Part shown: positions 26,686 to 34,223 of the stretch, piece by piece
Layout of the letters: each line of letters starts with the position of its first letter
Numbering within the stretch: the first letter of the stretch is position 1
Assembly (NCBI RefSeq): GCF_041433555.1
Contig: NZ_JAPWBR010000014.1
Location: 1 to 50,327 of the forward strand
Source of the DNA: Granulicatella sp041433555
Lineage (GTDB): Bacteria; Bacillota; Bacilli; Lactobacillales; Aerococcaceae
Length of the DNA: 50,327 nucleotides
Direction: 5' to 3'
Translations under genes and position numbers: made by a program
Notes under the pieces: model-generated
What the model was told of the DNA's origin: nothing
Databases searched by the model: none
The model's input: only the letters and a program-made list of their open reading frames with translations

Positions 26686-27348
26686 TTATTTTGCAATATT
26701 TCTCTTTATTCGTTCTTCATCAATTCGTCCTAATACTTTATCTGAAAATTCGACTAAGTTTTCATCTACAAATATTGACCGACCTCTTCCCACCCCTAAA
26801 CGAGAAAAGAACTTAGTCATTGGAATCGCCAAGTATAAATACATAACGATTTGAGGAATTAAAAATGTTAAGGCCAAAATAATCACTGATGTTAAATAAG
26901 AACGCATATGAAACTTTCTGAATAAAGTAAGCATTTCATCTCTTCTCTCATAATCAGCATCCGTCAATGATTGTTTCAATACAAAATAGTTTTCGATATC
27001 GAACAATACAGAAATGATTGCAATCAAAATTCCGTATGCTAGCACAGAAATCATTCGATTTTCAAAACTAAATAAGAATTTTGTAAATAAAGGGATGAGA
27101 CAGATTCCCAAATGTGCTAATAAATCAATCGACAAAATCGAGAAAGAAATTCGTTTTGAACGACCAAAGAACTGAGAACGTTCAAACCAAAAGTTCGCAA
27201 TCACGACAAAACTTTGCGCAAATAAAAAGATTTCCTTTGCAAACTCCCACATCCCCGCCATCGATGTTGGCGTATTGATTTCTAATACTAAAACGGTAAT
27301 CGCAATGGCAATAATCGCATCGCTTAACGCATCTAATTTTCCCTTCAT
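26686..27348 (-). CDS. TMEM175/DUF1211-family membrane protein (putative K+ channel)
   Basis: Integral membrane protein (220 aa). The N-terminal signature LDALSDAIIAIAITVLVLEI is the family FSDGVFAI-x-x-T-LLV-L-E-I motif with Leu and Ala substitutions. About six hydrophobic segments follow, with FVVIANFWFERSQFF matching the conserved W/F-x-x-H region. Bacterial homologues form tetrameric potassium channels; that role is inferred here. GAGGAG box before ATG. Stands alone between ecsA and the divergent hit gene. Confidence 0.85.
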   Translation of the reverse strand: MKGKLDALSDAIIAIAITVLVLEINTPTSMAGMWEFAKEIFLFAQSFVVIANFWFERSQFFGRSKRISFSILSIDLLAHLGICLIPLFTKFLFSFENRMISVLAYGILIAIISVLFDIENYFVLKQSLTDADYERRDEMLTLFRKFHMRSYLTSVIILALTFLIPQIVMYLYLAIPMTKFFSRLGVGRGRSIFVDENLVEFSDKVLGRIDEERIKRNIAK

Positions 27349-27423
27349 AAAGACTCCTCGCTTTCATTCTGATATTTTAGGATATGTTCTTCTAAAAAGC
27401 AACGACAACAACTGCTACGAGTC

Positions 27424-27452
27424 TTTCATTTTAGGGCATTTTTTGATACCAT
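27424..27452 (+). promoter_or_regulatory. Candidate hit promoter
   Basis: TTTCAT (27424-27429), 17 bases, TACCAT (27447-27452), 28 bases before the hit ATG, which has an AAGGAGG box. Boxes are imperfect. Confidence 0.4.
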
Positions 27453-27480
27453 AGAGGTACGAACTCAAGGAGGAAACACC

Positions 27481-27903
27481 ATGACAGATTGCATTTTTGA
27501 CAAAATTATTAATAAAGAAATTCCAGCACATATCGTGTATGAAGATGACGTAGTACTTGCGTTCCTTGACATTTCGCAAGTAACACCAGGGCACACGCTT
27601 GTCGTTCCTAAAAAACACGTGGCTAATATCTTCGAATACGATGAAGACTTAGCGAGCGCAGTGTTTGCACGTATTCCAAAAATCGCACGTGCCGTTCAAG
27701 CTTCAAACCCAGACATTAAAGGTTTAAACATTTTAAGTAATAACGGAGAGTTGGCTTACCAAAGCGTCTTCCACTCTCACATCCACTTAATCCCACGCTA
27801 TACAAAAGAAGATGGGTTTGGATTAAAATGGGAACCAACGAATCCAAGTTCAGAAGTATTAGCAGAAATCGCGCAATCAATTCGCGAACAAATGGAGGCA
27901 TAA
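27481..27903 (+). CDS. hit: HIT-family nucleotide hydrolase
   Basis: Histidine-triad protein (140 aa) of the HinT group that hydrolyses nucleoside phosphoramidates and related AMP conjugates. N-terminal zinc or structural start DCIFDKIINKEIPAHIVYED; VTPGHTLVVPKKH near residue 37; catalytic HSHIHLIPR near 99, which keeps the H-x-H-x-H triad. Divergent from the ecs side and followed by a YtxH gene, the usual hit-yhaH order. Confidence 0.95.
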   Translation: MTDCIFDKIINKEIPAHIVYEDDVVLAFLDISQVTPGHTLVVPKKHVANIFEYDEDLASAVFARIPKIARAVQASNPDIKGLNILSNNGELAYQSVFHSHIHLIPRYTKEDGFGLKWEPTNPSSEVLAEIAQSIREQMEA

Positions 27904-27906
27904 TCA

Positions 27907-28239
27907 ATGAGTAAATTTCTAAAAGGTTTTATTTTCGGTAGTGTGATCGGTGGAGCCGTTGCCCTACTAAACAACCCAAGAAGCGGTAAAGAAAATCGTG
28001 AAATCTTAGCAAAACAAATTCAAGAAGTGACACAGGATGTTACCGTGATTAACACTGGTAAAGCCACTCTTGAAAGAGGCATTAAAGAAATCCAAGAAGT
28101 GATTGTTCCACAAACAATGGAAGTTGTGAACTCTATTCAAGAAGAAGTCGCAAAATTCCAATTGGAAAACAAACCACGCTTCAGACGTATTCAAGAAAAA
28201 ATTCAAACGTTACAAACTCATCTTAAAGAAATGAAATAG
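27907..28239 (+). CDS. YtxH-domain (YhaH-like) protein
   Basis: Small protein (110 aa) with an N-terminal hydrophobic, Gly-rich anchor (FLKGFIFGSVIGGAVALLNNPRSGKENRE), the hallmark of YtxH/gas-vesicle-GvpP-like proteins, followed by a helical amphipathic tail. Function unknown; general-stress links exist for B. subtilis relatives. It starts three bases after the hit stop, so it is co-transcribed. Confidence 0.85.
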   Translation: MSKFLKGFIFGSVIGGAVALLNNPRSGKENREILAKQIQEVTQDVTVINTGKATLERGIKEIQEVIVPQTMEVVNSIQEEVAKFQLENKPRFRRIQEKIQTLQTHLKEMK

Positions 28240-28251
28240 AGGTTTTGCTCT

Positions 28252-29124
28252 ATGATTAAATTATTTGCATCGGATATGGATGGTACTCTGCTAACCAATC
28301 ACGTAGAGATTCATAAGAATAACATTCAAGCGATTCGAAAAGTCCAAAAACAAGGGAAACACTTTATCGTTTGTACTGGACGCGATTATCTTCAGGCCAA
28401 TTTTGCACTCGAACAAGCGGAATTACATCTCCCTGTTATTGCGATGAACGGTGCTCAGATTTTTGATAAAAATCATGACATTATCTGGGAAGTAACAATC
28501 CCGCACGAAACAGTCTATGCCCTGCTAGACTACTTCGATTCGATCGACTTGGACTGGCAGCTCGTGACTTCTGAAGGAAACTTTAGAAAGAACTATGCTC
28601 TCTTTATCAACAAAGTCATTGAACGAAAAAAGGCCGAAAAAAATAATCTTTCGCCTGAACAATTGAAAGAAGAAATTAGACAGCTCAAAATCCTTCTAGA
28701 AGCAACCGATGTAACGACTGCTGAAGAAGTGCTATCGATTCCGGATATTAAGGTGTTCAAAATTATCGTCTCTCATGACGACGGGCCTACTTATTTCAAA
28801 CCTGTTCGTGAACATATCGATCAAGTGCATCCAAACCTTGTGGTCACTTCCGCATTTTATACGGATTTGGAAATCAACCACAAAGACGCTCAAAAAGGCA
28901 TTGCGGTTGCTCACTATGCCGAAACACTTGGCTTATCGATGAAGCAAACTTTCGCTATCGGCGATAACTTCAATGACGTTTCGATGATTCGTGACGCAGG
29001 AATTGGCGTTGCGATGGGAAATGCTCCAGAGGAAGTTAAAGATGTGGCCGATTTTGTGACAGACACCAATGTTAATGGTGGTGTGGCAAAAGCCATCTGG
29101 CGTGTCCTCGAACAAGAACAATAA
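28252..29124 (+). CDS. Cof-type HAD-superfamily phosphatase
   Basis: Haloacid dehalogenase-like sugar-phosphate/nucleotide phosphatase (290 aa). Motif I FASDMDGTLLTNH at residues 5-16, motif II region VCTGRD, IIB cap domain in the middle, Lys motif in HKDAQKGIAVAH, and motif III/IV AIGDNFNDVSMIRDAGIGVAMGNA near 234. Substrate not predictable. Third gene of the hit operon, 12 bases downstream of the YtxH gene. Confidence 0.93.
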   Translation: MIKLFASDMDGTLLTNHVEIHKNNIQAIRKVQKQGKHFIVCTGRDYLQANFALEQAELHLPVIAMNGAQIFDKNHDIIWEVTIPHETVYALLDYFDSIDLDWQLVTSEGNFRKNYALFINKVIERKKAEKNNLSPEQLKEEIRQLKILLEATDVTTAEEVLSIPDIKVFKIIVSHDDGPTYFKPVREHIDQVHPNLVVTSAFYTDLEINHKDAQKGIAVAHYAETLGLSMKQTFAIGDNFNDVSMIRDAGIGVAMGNAPEEVKDVADFVTDTNVNGGVAKAIWRVLEQEQ

Positions 29125-29128
29125 GCAT

Positions 29129-29165
29129 CACTCTCTTCTCTTTCATGAGAGAAGGGAGTTTTTTA
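29129..29165 (+). terminator. Terminator of hit operon
   Basis: ACTCTCTTCTC pairs with GAGAGAAGGGAGT-type sequence around a short loop and is followed by T6 (29159-29164), five bases after the phosphatase stop. Confidence 0.8.
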
Positions 29166-29179
29166 TGCTCCTACCTTCA

Positions 29180-29196
29180 TGTCAGAAAATGTGACA
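29180..29196 (+). promoter_or_regulatory. GlnR/TnrA-type operator of glutamine transporter operon
   Basis: TGTCAGAAAATGTGACA fits the GlnR/TnrA consensus TGTNA-N7-TNACA at every fixed position, and the symmetry extends to 8-bp arms (29177-29199). It lies 18 bases upstream of the -35 box of the glutamine-type transporter, which suggests nitrogen control. Confidence 0.7.
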
Positions 29197-29214
29197 TGAG
29201 ATGAGACTAGAATT

Positions 29215-29243
29215 TTGCATTTTAAGAAAATCTTCCATATAAT
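29215..29243 (+). promoter_or_regulatory. Promoter of glutamine-type transporter operon
   Basis: TTGCAT (29215-29220), exactly 17 bases, TATAAT (29238-29243). Strong housekeeping promoter, start about 30 bases before the ATG. Confidence 0.8.
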
Positions 29244-29283
29244 AGAAAAACCTTATACGTAAGGTAGATTTGGAGGAATATGT

Positions 29284-30720
29284 ATGAACATAAAAAAATT
29301 GAGCTTGGGAGCTGTTCTAGTCACTCTATTGATGACTCTTCTATCCCTCGTTTCTCCGACAAGTTCTGTTAAAGCAGAAACTAAAAAATATGTAATCGCA
29401 ACAGATATTACATTTGCTCCATTTGAATACCAAGATACAAATGGTGAATATGTCGGAATTGATATTGAATTAATGAAGAGTATCGCAGAGGCTGAAGGCT
29501 TCGAAGTAGAATTCAAACCACTCGGCTTCAATGCTGCCGTACAAGCATTAGAATCTGGTCAAGTAGATGCTGTGATGGCTGGTATGGGTATCACAGATGA
29601 ACGTAAACAAAAATTCGACTTCACAAATAGTTACTATGACAGCGGAATCGGGATGGGAGTTTCTAAAAACTCTGAAATCACATCTCTTTCTGATTTTAAA
29701 GGTAAAAAAGTTGCCGTTAAATTAGGAACACAAGGTGCCACTTACGCAGAATCTATCAAGAACAAATACGGCTTTACCGTTACAGCTTTTGAAGATTCAT
29801 CAAGTATGTACCAAGATGTAATGGTAGGAAACAGTGATGCGTTATTCGAAGACTATCCAGTACTTGCCTACTCAATCACATCAAACAACTTGCCTTTAAA
29901 AATGACAGACCATAACGAAAACAAAACAGAATATGGTGTTGCTGTTAATAAAGGTGAAAACGCAGAATTAATTACTGCTTTCAACAACGGTTTGAAAAAA
30001 CTAAAAGAAAGTGGTAAGTATGATGAAATCATCGACAAATACACAACAAACGCTAGCGAAAACACAGAAGCAACAAGCATTCTAGGATTAATCAAAACAA
30101 ACTGGAAAACACTTGCAACTGGTTTATGGAACACAATCGTATTAACAGTTGTGGCTTTAATCTTCGCAAGTTTAATCGGTATTATCTTCGGTTTAATGAA
30201 GACAAGCCAAAACAATATTGTACAAGCAATCGCAGGATTTTACATTGACATTATCCGTGGTGTTCCACTAATCGTATTAACGTTCTTCATTTACTTTGGA
30301 ATCCCGCAAGCATTCAACATTACAATGCAACCGTTCGTAGCGGGTGTCATCACCCTCAGCTTGAACGCATCGGCTTACATCGCTGAAATTATCCGTGGGG
30401 GTATCCAAGCGGTAGACAAAGGACAATATGAAGCCTGCATGAGTTTAGGTCTTCCATATCCTAAGAGCATGCAAAAAGTTATCTTACCGCAAGCGATTCG
30501 AATTATGGTTCCTTCATTCATTAACCAATTCGTGATTACATTGAAAGATACATCTATCCTTTCAATCATCGGTATTGCCGAATTAACGCAAACAGGTAAA
30601 GTCATCATCGCTCGTAACTTACAATCAAGTCAAATGTGGTTAATCGTGGGCGTGATGTACTTAATCGTGATCGTTCTATTAACGAAACTTTCAGCTCACT
30701 TAGAAAGGAATTTAAAATAA
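29284..30720 (+). CDS. glnP: Amino-acid ABC transporter, fused substrate-binding protein and permease (glutamine type)
   Basis: Fusion protein (478 aa) of the GlnP type in Lactobacillales. Signal peptide residues 1-32; one periplasmic-binding-protein-like domain at about 35-265 (YVIATDITFAPFEYQDTNGEYVGIDIE, MGITDERKQKFDFT). A His/Glu/Gln/Arg-type permease domain follows from about 275 (WNTIVLTVVALIFASLIGIIFG), with the ATPase-coupling EAA region QYEACMSLGLPYPKSMQKVILPQA. L. lactis GlnP has two binding domains; this has one. Substrate is probably glutamine or glutamate, supported by the GlnR box upstream. The stop overlaps the glnQ start. RBS TGGAGGA. Confidence 0.94.
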   Translation: MNIKKLSLGAVLVTLLMTLLSLVSPTSSVKAETKKYVIATDITFAPFEYQDTNGEYVGIDIELMKSIAEAEGFEVEFKPLGFNAAVQALESGQVDAVMAGMGITDERKQKFDFTNSYYDSGIGMGVSKNSEITSLSDFKGKKVAVKLGTQGATYAESIKNKYGFTVTAFEDSSSMYQDVMVGNSDALFEDYPVLAYSITSNNLPLKMTDHNENKTEYGVAVNKGENAELITAFNNGLKKLKESGKYDEIIDKYTTNASENTEATSILGLIKTNWKTLATGLWNTIVLTVVALIFASLIGIIFGLMKTSQNNIVQAIAGFYIDIIRGVPLIVLTFFIYFGIPQAFNITMQPFVAGVITLSLNASAYIAEIIRGGIQAVDKGQYEACMSLGLPYPKSMQKVILPQAIRIMVPSFINQFVITLKDTSILSIIGIAELTQTGKVIIARNLQSSQMWLIVGVMYLIVIVLLTKLSAHLERNLK

Positions 30721-31451
30721 TGGCTATTATCGAAGTTCAAAAAATTCAAAAGAAATATGGCGACTTAGAAGTATTAAAATCCATCGACCTTTCTATTGAG
30801 GAAGGCGAAGTAGTTTGTATTATCGGGCCTTCAGGTTCTGGTAAATCCACTTTCTTACGTTGCTTAAACCGTCTTGAAAAAATCAACAGTGGTCATATCA
30901 TCATTGATGGCTATGATTTAACAGACAAGAAAACAAACTTAAATAAAGTTCGTGAGGAAATCGGAATGGTGTTCCAACACTTCAACCTCTTCCCTCACCT
31001 AAGCGTTCTAGAAAATATCATTCTTGCACCGGTAGAATTAGGTCGTGAGACAAAAGAAGCTGCAACTGAACATGCGATGGAACTCCTTGGCATGGTTGGT
31101 CTTGCAGATAAAGCGGATGTCTCTCCTAAATCTCTTTCAGGTGGTCAAAAGCAACGTGTGGCTATTGCCCGCGCGCTTGCAATGAAACCAAAGATGTTAT
31201 TATTCGATGAACCAACTTCAGCACTCGACCCTGAGATGGTTGGGGATGTATTAGAAGTAATGCAAAACCTAGCTAAAGAAGGAATGACGATGGTCGTGGT
31301 AACACACGAGATGGGATTTGCGCGTGAGGTTAGCGATCGCGTTATCTTCATGGATGGTGGTTATATCATCGAAGAAGGAACTCCTGAAGAAGTGTTTGGT
31401 AACCCACAAAACGAACGTACTCAAAACTTCTTAAACAAAGTCTTACATTAA
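30720..31451 (+). CDS. glnQ: Amino-acid ABC transporter ATP-binding protein
   Basis: ATPase of the polar amino-acid transporter (243 aa). Walker A IGPSGSGKST near residue 35, Q-loop MVFQHFNLFPHLSVLENI, signature LSGGQKQRVAIARAL, Walker B MLLFDEPTSALDPEMV, H-loop VVTHEMGFA. I place the start at ATG 30720, overlapping the glnP stop as TAATG; the longer in-frame reading lies wholly inside glnP. Clear partner of the upstream fused permease. Confidence 0.96.
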   Translation: MAIIEVQKIQKKYGDLEVLKSIDLSIEEGEVVCIIGPSGSGKSTFLRCLNRLEKINSGHIIIDGYDLTDKKTNLNKVREEIGMVFQHFNLFPHLSVLENIILAPVELGRETKEAATEHAMELLGMVGLADKADVSPKSLSGGQKQRVAIARALAMKPKMLLFDEPTSALDPEMVGDVLEVMQNLAKEGMTMVVVTHEMGFAREVSDRVIFMDGGYIIEEGTPEEVFGNPQNERTQNFLNKVLH

Positions 31452-31462
31452 AATCAACACTG

Positions 31463-31496
31463 CTCCTGGTACCAATTGGTGCCGGGAGTTTTTTTG
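31463..31496 (+). terminator. Terminator of glnPQ operon
   Basis: CTCCTGGTACC-AATT-GGTGCCGGGAG forms an 11-bp stem with three G-T pairs, followed by T7. Confidence 0.9.
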
Positions 31497-31792
31497 TGAC
31501 AAAAATATGTGCTAGAAGAAATAATACTTAATTGGTGCTCTTCAAAAGGAAAAAGATAGACTTGCGTCTTTTTGTTTTTTATTGAAAGAGTCATAGTGGG
31601 GCAACGGCGCAAGCCTTGGTCTTGCACCTTTGAAGCTTCAAAGCTGGAGTAAGGAATCAATTCCTAACTCCAGCTAATTCACATTCAATGCTATCCCCCA
31701 CTATTCTTTCAATAAACAAAAAGACTCGTCTATCTTCTTAGCTTTTTGATGGAGCATTGTTTCTTCTATCTCGTATTTATGTTGCTAAAACT
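31484..31792. repeat. Large imperfect inverted-repeat element A (structured intergenic)
   Basis: No credible gene lies between glnQ and the XRE gene (about 500 bases). The core arms are 31554-31601 and 31696-31735: AGATAGAC, GTCTTTTTGTT, TATTGAAAGA and TAGTGGGG occur in the left arm and, complemented, in the right. Weaker pairing extends outward to about 31484/31792 (GGAGTTTT, TAGAAGAAA). Inside are smaller hairpins: GCAAG/CTTGC at 31609-31625, TTTGAAGCTTCAAA at 31629-31642, and GCTGGAGTaAGGAAT / ATTCCTaACTCCAGC at 31643-31674. It could be a miniature transposable element, a structured RNA, or an IS remnant. No transposase is seen. Confidence 0.65.
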
Positions 31793-31849
31793 CCTGTACA
31801 TTTGTGTGGTGCAGGTATTTTAATCAGATTTGTAAAGGTTTTGGTGTAT

Positions 31850-31886
31850 AGTGGTTCAAACACTTCAAGGTTCTTCGACAAGAAAA
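31850..31886. repeat. Nested hairpin downstream of XRE gene terminator
   Basis: GTGGTT / AACCAC arms enclose an inner TTCTT-cgac-AAGAA hairpin. No T run. It may be a further part of the structured intergenic region; no function assigned. Confidence 0.35.
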
Positions 31887-31904
31887 CCACCTCCACTCCG
31901 AGGA

Positions 31905-31946
31905 AAACAAAAACTCAAAATTATCATATATGATAATTTTGAGTTT
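31905..31946 (-). terminator. Terminator of XRE gene
   Basis: Perfect 16-bp arms AAACTCAAAATTATCA (31911-31926) and its complement (31931-31946) with loop TATA, starting seven bases after the stop, followed by TTTTTGTTTT on the minus strand. Confidence 0.88.
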
Positions 31947-31953
31947 CTACATT

Positions 31954-32250
31954 CTACTTCACTTCAGATTTCGATAATGGCACTATGGCTAGTGTTTTCC
32001 CTAAGCATCCTAGAATCTTTAATAAGGTATCTAGTTGCGGAGTACTCTTCCCCGTTTCGATTCGAGCAATCACGGGTTGCTTCACCCCACTTAATTCTTC
32101 TAATTGTTTTTGGCTAATTCCTAATTCTTTTCTAGCACGAATTAATTCACTAATAATAGCAACTCTTAAATCAGTAGCGGCGATTTCTTCTGGGGTAAAT
32201 AAATCGTTTTTCACATCTTTCCAGTTACTTCCAATTGCTGTTTTACTCAT
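31954..32250 (-). CDS. XRE/HigA-like helix-turn-helix antitoxin-type regulator
   Basis: Small DNA-binding protein (98 aa). The helix-turn-helix is at about residues 38-90: RARKELGISQKQLEELSGV, KQPVIARIETGKSTPQLDTLLKIL. The N-terminal DLFTPEEIAATDLRVAII is typical of HigA/RelB-like antitoxins paired with RelE/HigB toxins. No toxin gene is found on either side (upstream are 160 bases of operators, downstream a terminator), so it is an orphan antitoxin or a stand-alone repressor. Two operator-like repeats overlap its promoter, suggesting autoregulation. Confidence 0.85.
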   Translation of the reverse strand: MSKTAIGSNWKDVKNDLFTPEEIAATDLRVAIISELIRARKELGISQKQLEELSGVKQPVIARIETGKSTPQLDTLLKILGCLGKTLAIVPLSKSEVK

Positions 32251-32287
32251 CTTCTCACTCCTACTCTCTTAAAATTATCGTACTATT

Positions 32288-32330
32288 ATTATAACTTAAA
32301 AGTTATCGTTTTTAAATACTTTTAAGTTAT
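32288..32330 (-). promoter_or_regulatory. XRE gene promoter with tandem operators
   Basis: Minus-strand -10 TATAAT (32288-32293) overlaps operator 1, arms ATAACTT / AAGTTAT (32291-32306). Operator 2 (32315-32330, AATACTTttAAGTTAT) is a near copy 24 bases upstream. Two helical turns of spacing suggest cooperative binding of a dimeric repressor, most simply the XRE protein itself. Confidence 0.55.
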
Positions 32331-32349
32331 TAAGTTTTAAAAATAAAAA

Positions 32350-32379
32350 AATCATTATAATGTATACATTATAATGATT
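32350..32379. promoter_or_regulatory. 30-bp perfect palindrome (operator or second terminator)
   Basis: Half AATCATTATAATGTA is followed directly by its exact complement, centred on GTATAC. On the minus strand it is followed by T7-A-T5, so it could act as a back-up terminator behind the regulator gene; its perfect spacerless symmetry also fits an operator. Confidence 0.45.
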
Positions 32380-32382
32380 ACT

Positions 32383-32411
32383 TAAAAAGACCGAGCGGAT
32401 GCTCGGTCTTT
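32383..32411 (-). terminator. Terminator of rclA-Rrf2 operon
   Basis: AAAGACCGAGC (32386-32396), loop GGAT, GCTCGGTCTTT (32401-32411), followed by TT and AT-rich sequence on the minus strand, just after the regulator stop. Confidence 0.85.
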
Positions 32412-32412
32412 A

Positions 32413-32835
32413 CTAGTGACATTCAGTTTGGACACCATCAATCATGTCTTGGATGGTGCGTTTGTTATAGAAATTAATTTGTTGTTGGATTTGTTCTTCT
32501 TGCAATTTGCCCATCACGCTTCCCATTCGGGTGCTGACAAGGCAGGTTGGGTCGGCAGCTTCTTTGAAGGCTTTTTCCAAGCGCTCATCCTCAGATACTA
32601 ATAAGAAGATTTCTCCAAGTCGAACTTCTTTTGGATTACCTTGCCACTGGTAACCACCTTGTTTTCCCGCAGTGGTTGACACCCATCCTTTCTTCACCGC
32701 TTGGCTCATCAATTTTCGAACAATCGCAGGGTTGCTACAAGCGTTAAACGCGAGGTCTTTACTTGAATAACGATTGTCGTGATGAATTGCCAGGTACGTT
32801 AGGCAGTGAATCATTACGATAAAGTCATTTCCCAT
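32413..32835 (-). CDS. Rrf2-family regulator, HypR-like redox sensor
   Basis: Winged-helix transcription regulator (140 aa). Rrf2 features: MIHCLTYLAIH at the N-terminus, YSSKDLAFNACSNPAIVRKLMSQ as the recognition helix region, and TTAGKQGGYQW as the wing. Cysteines fall at 11, 33, 98 and 139. S. aureus HypR, an Rrf2 regulator of the disulfide reductase MerA, senses HOCl through Cys33-Cys99', so Cys33 and Cys98 here fit the same switch. The gene starts eight bases after the RclA/MerA-like reductase and shares its operon, which supports the HypR reading. An iron-sulfur Rrf2 protein is the alternative. Confidence 0.88.
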   Translation of the reverse strand: MGNDFIVMIHCLTYLAIHHDNRYSSKDLAFNACSNPAIVRKLMSQAVKKGWVSTTAGKQGGYQWQGNPKEVRLGEIFLLVSEDERLEKAFKEAADPTCLVSTRMGSVMGKLQEEQIQQQINFYNKRTIQDMIDGVQTECH

Positions 32836-32843
32836 AATAATCC

Positions 32844-34211
32844 CTACTTAATTAAGCCGAATACGTCGTTTAAAGCTTCTGCCATTGTTGGGTGAGTGAA
32901 GATTTGATCGCGAAGAACTGTGTAAGGTACGTTCGCGTTCATTGCAGTTGCGATAATGTTAATCACTTCATGTGCTTCTTCAGCGAATAATGTTGCACCA
33001 ACGATTTGGTTTGTTGAAGCGTCCACTAATACTTTGTAGAATCCAACTTGGTTTCCTAAGATTTTAGCTTTTGGAATTGCCATTGCAGGAAGTTTCGCTA
33101 CTTTAACTTCGATACCAGCTTCTTTTGCTTGTTTTTCATTTAAACCAACGCTTGCTAAAGGTGGGTTAATAAATGTTGCTGTTGGGAATTTTGCACGTTG
33201 TTTAGTTGAATATGTTGTATCCCCTGCTAAGAAACGTTTCACGATACGGAAATCATCTAATGATACGAATGTGAATTGTGGTCCGCCGTTTACATCGCCC
33301 ATTGCGAAAATATGAGGCACGTTTGTTTGTAAGAATTCATTAACTTTAATTGTGCCGCGTTCTGTTAATTCAACGCCAGCCTTGTCTAAATCAAGACCTT
33401 GTACATTTGCACGACGACCTGTCGCAACTAAGACCGCATCTGCTGTAAAGGCAACTGGTGCACCTTCTCCTGTAGTAGCTTCTACTACTGCTTTACCGCC
33501 TTCTTGATGAACGGCTTTTAATTGAACACCTAAGTCGAAAGTAACGCCTAAAGCTTCTAATTGTTCTTTCACAGCTTGTGCCACATCTTCGTCTTCACGA
33601 GGAAGGAATGCTTCAGTCACGTCGATTACTGTTACTTTTGTACCGAATTGTGCGTAAGTTGCAGCGAACTCTAATCCGATAAATCCACTACCGATAATGA
33701 CAAGGCTTTCTGGATATTCTTCTAAGTTCATAATTGTTTCGCTTGTGTGAATTGCCCCACCGATTGTTAAACCTTCTACTGGTGGTACGAATGGAGTTGC
33801 TCCAGTATTAATGAAAATACGATCTGCTTTGAAGAGTTTTTCTCCTTCTGCAGTATCCACAGCTACTGTATGGTCATCCACAAAACGTGCAGTTCCATCG
33901 ATAATTTGTGTTTTTTCAACTGAATCTACTTTGTTGTAGTTTGCAGTGTTTAAAGCAGCAATTAATGCTTTCTTTTCTTGAACGCTCTTTGTATAGTAGC
34001 TGCTAGCATCTTCGTTTGAATATTGTTTGCGAAGTGCTTTTGTCGCTAATTTTTTAGAAGGAATACAGCCGACATTAATACATGTTCCACCGTACATTTC
34101 TTTTGATTTTTCGATTAAAATCGTATCTTCTCCAATACTTCCTAAGTATCCTGCTAATGTTTTTCCGGCTTTACCGAAACCAATAATGATATTTTTTACT
34201 GTTGTTGTCAT
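32844..34211 (-). CDS. rclA: RclA/MerA-like FAD-dependent disulfide reductase (candidate hypothiocyanous acid reductase)
   Basis: Class I pyridine nucleotide-disulfide oxidoreductase (455 aa). FAD motif IIGFGKAGKTLAGYLG; redox-active disulfide GGTCINVGCIPSKK near residues 41-54; NAD(P) motif IIGSGFIGLEFA near 172; FAD motif AMGDVNGGPQFTFVSLDDFRIV; and C-terminal dimer interface LRDQIFTHPTMAEALNDVF. The GKAGKTLA start, MYGGTCIN, LPRED, QFT-x-x-SLDD and DQIFTHP segments match my memory of E. coli RclA, and the pneumococcal Har and S. aureus MerA reductases belong to the same group. The probable role is NAD(P)H-dependent detoxification of HOSCN, relevant in saliva. A mercuric reductase is unlikely, since no MerA HMA domain or C-terminal Cys pair is present. 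Confidence 0.9.
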   Translation of the reverse strand: MTTTVKNIIIGFGKAGKTLAGYLGSIGEDTILIEKSKEMYGGTCINVGCIPSKKLATKALRKQYSNEDASSYYTKSVQEKKALIAALNTANYNKVDSVEKTQIIDGTARFVDDHTVAVDTAEGEKLFKADRIFINTGATPFVPPVEGLTIGGAIHTSETIMNLEEYPESLVIIGSGFIGLEFAATYAQFGTKVTVIDVTEAFLPREDEDVAQAVKEQLEALGVTFDLGVQLKAVHQEGGKAVVEATTGEGAPVAFTADAVLVATGRRANVQGLDLDKAGVELTERGTIKVNEFLQTNVPHIFAMGDVNGGPQFTFVSLDDFRIVKRFLAGDTTYSTKQRAKFPTATFINPPLASVGLNEKQAKEAGIEVKVAKLPAMAIPKAKILGNQVGFYKVLVDASTNQIVGATLFAEEAHEVINIIATAMNANVPYTVLRDQIFTHPTMAEALNDVFGLIK

Positions 34212-34223
34212 AAAATCACCTTT

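Noticed and set aside
29177..29199. CodY box
   Set aside because: The central CAGAAAAT partly matches the CodY motif, but several outer bases differ, while the GlnR consensus is met at every fixed position.
31484..31792. Complete insertion sequence
   Set aside because: No transposase frame is present between or near the inverted repeats, and no target duplication could be recognised.
31851..32117. Plus-strand open frame (88 codons) across the XRE terminator and gene
   Set aside because: It reads through a perfect terminator palindrome and antisense to the XRE gene; no ribosome binding site and no family resemblance.
32844..34211. Mercuric reductase (merA of mercury resistance)
   Set aside because: No N-terminal heavy-metal domain, no C-terminal vicinal cysteines and no mer neighbours; RclA-like segments fit better.
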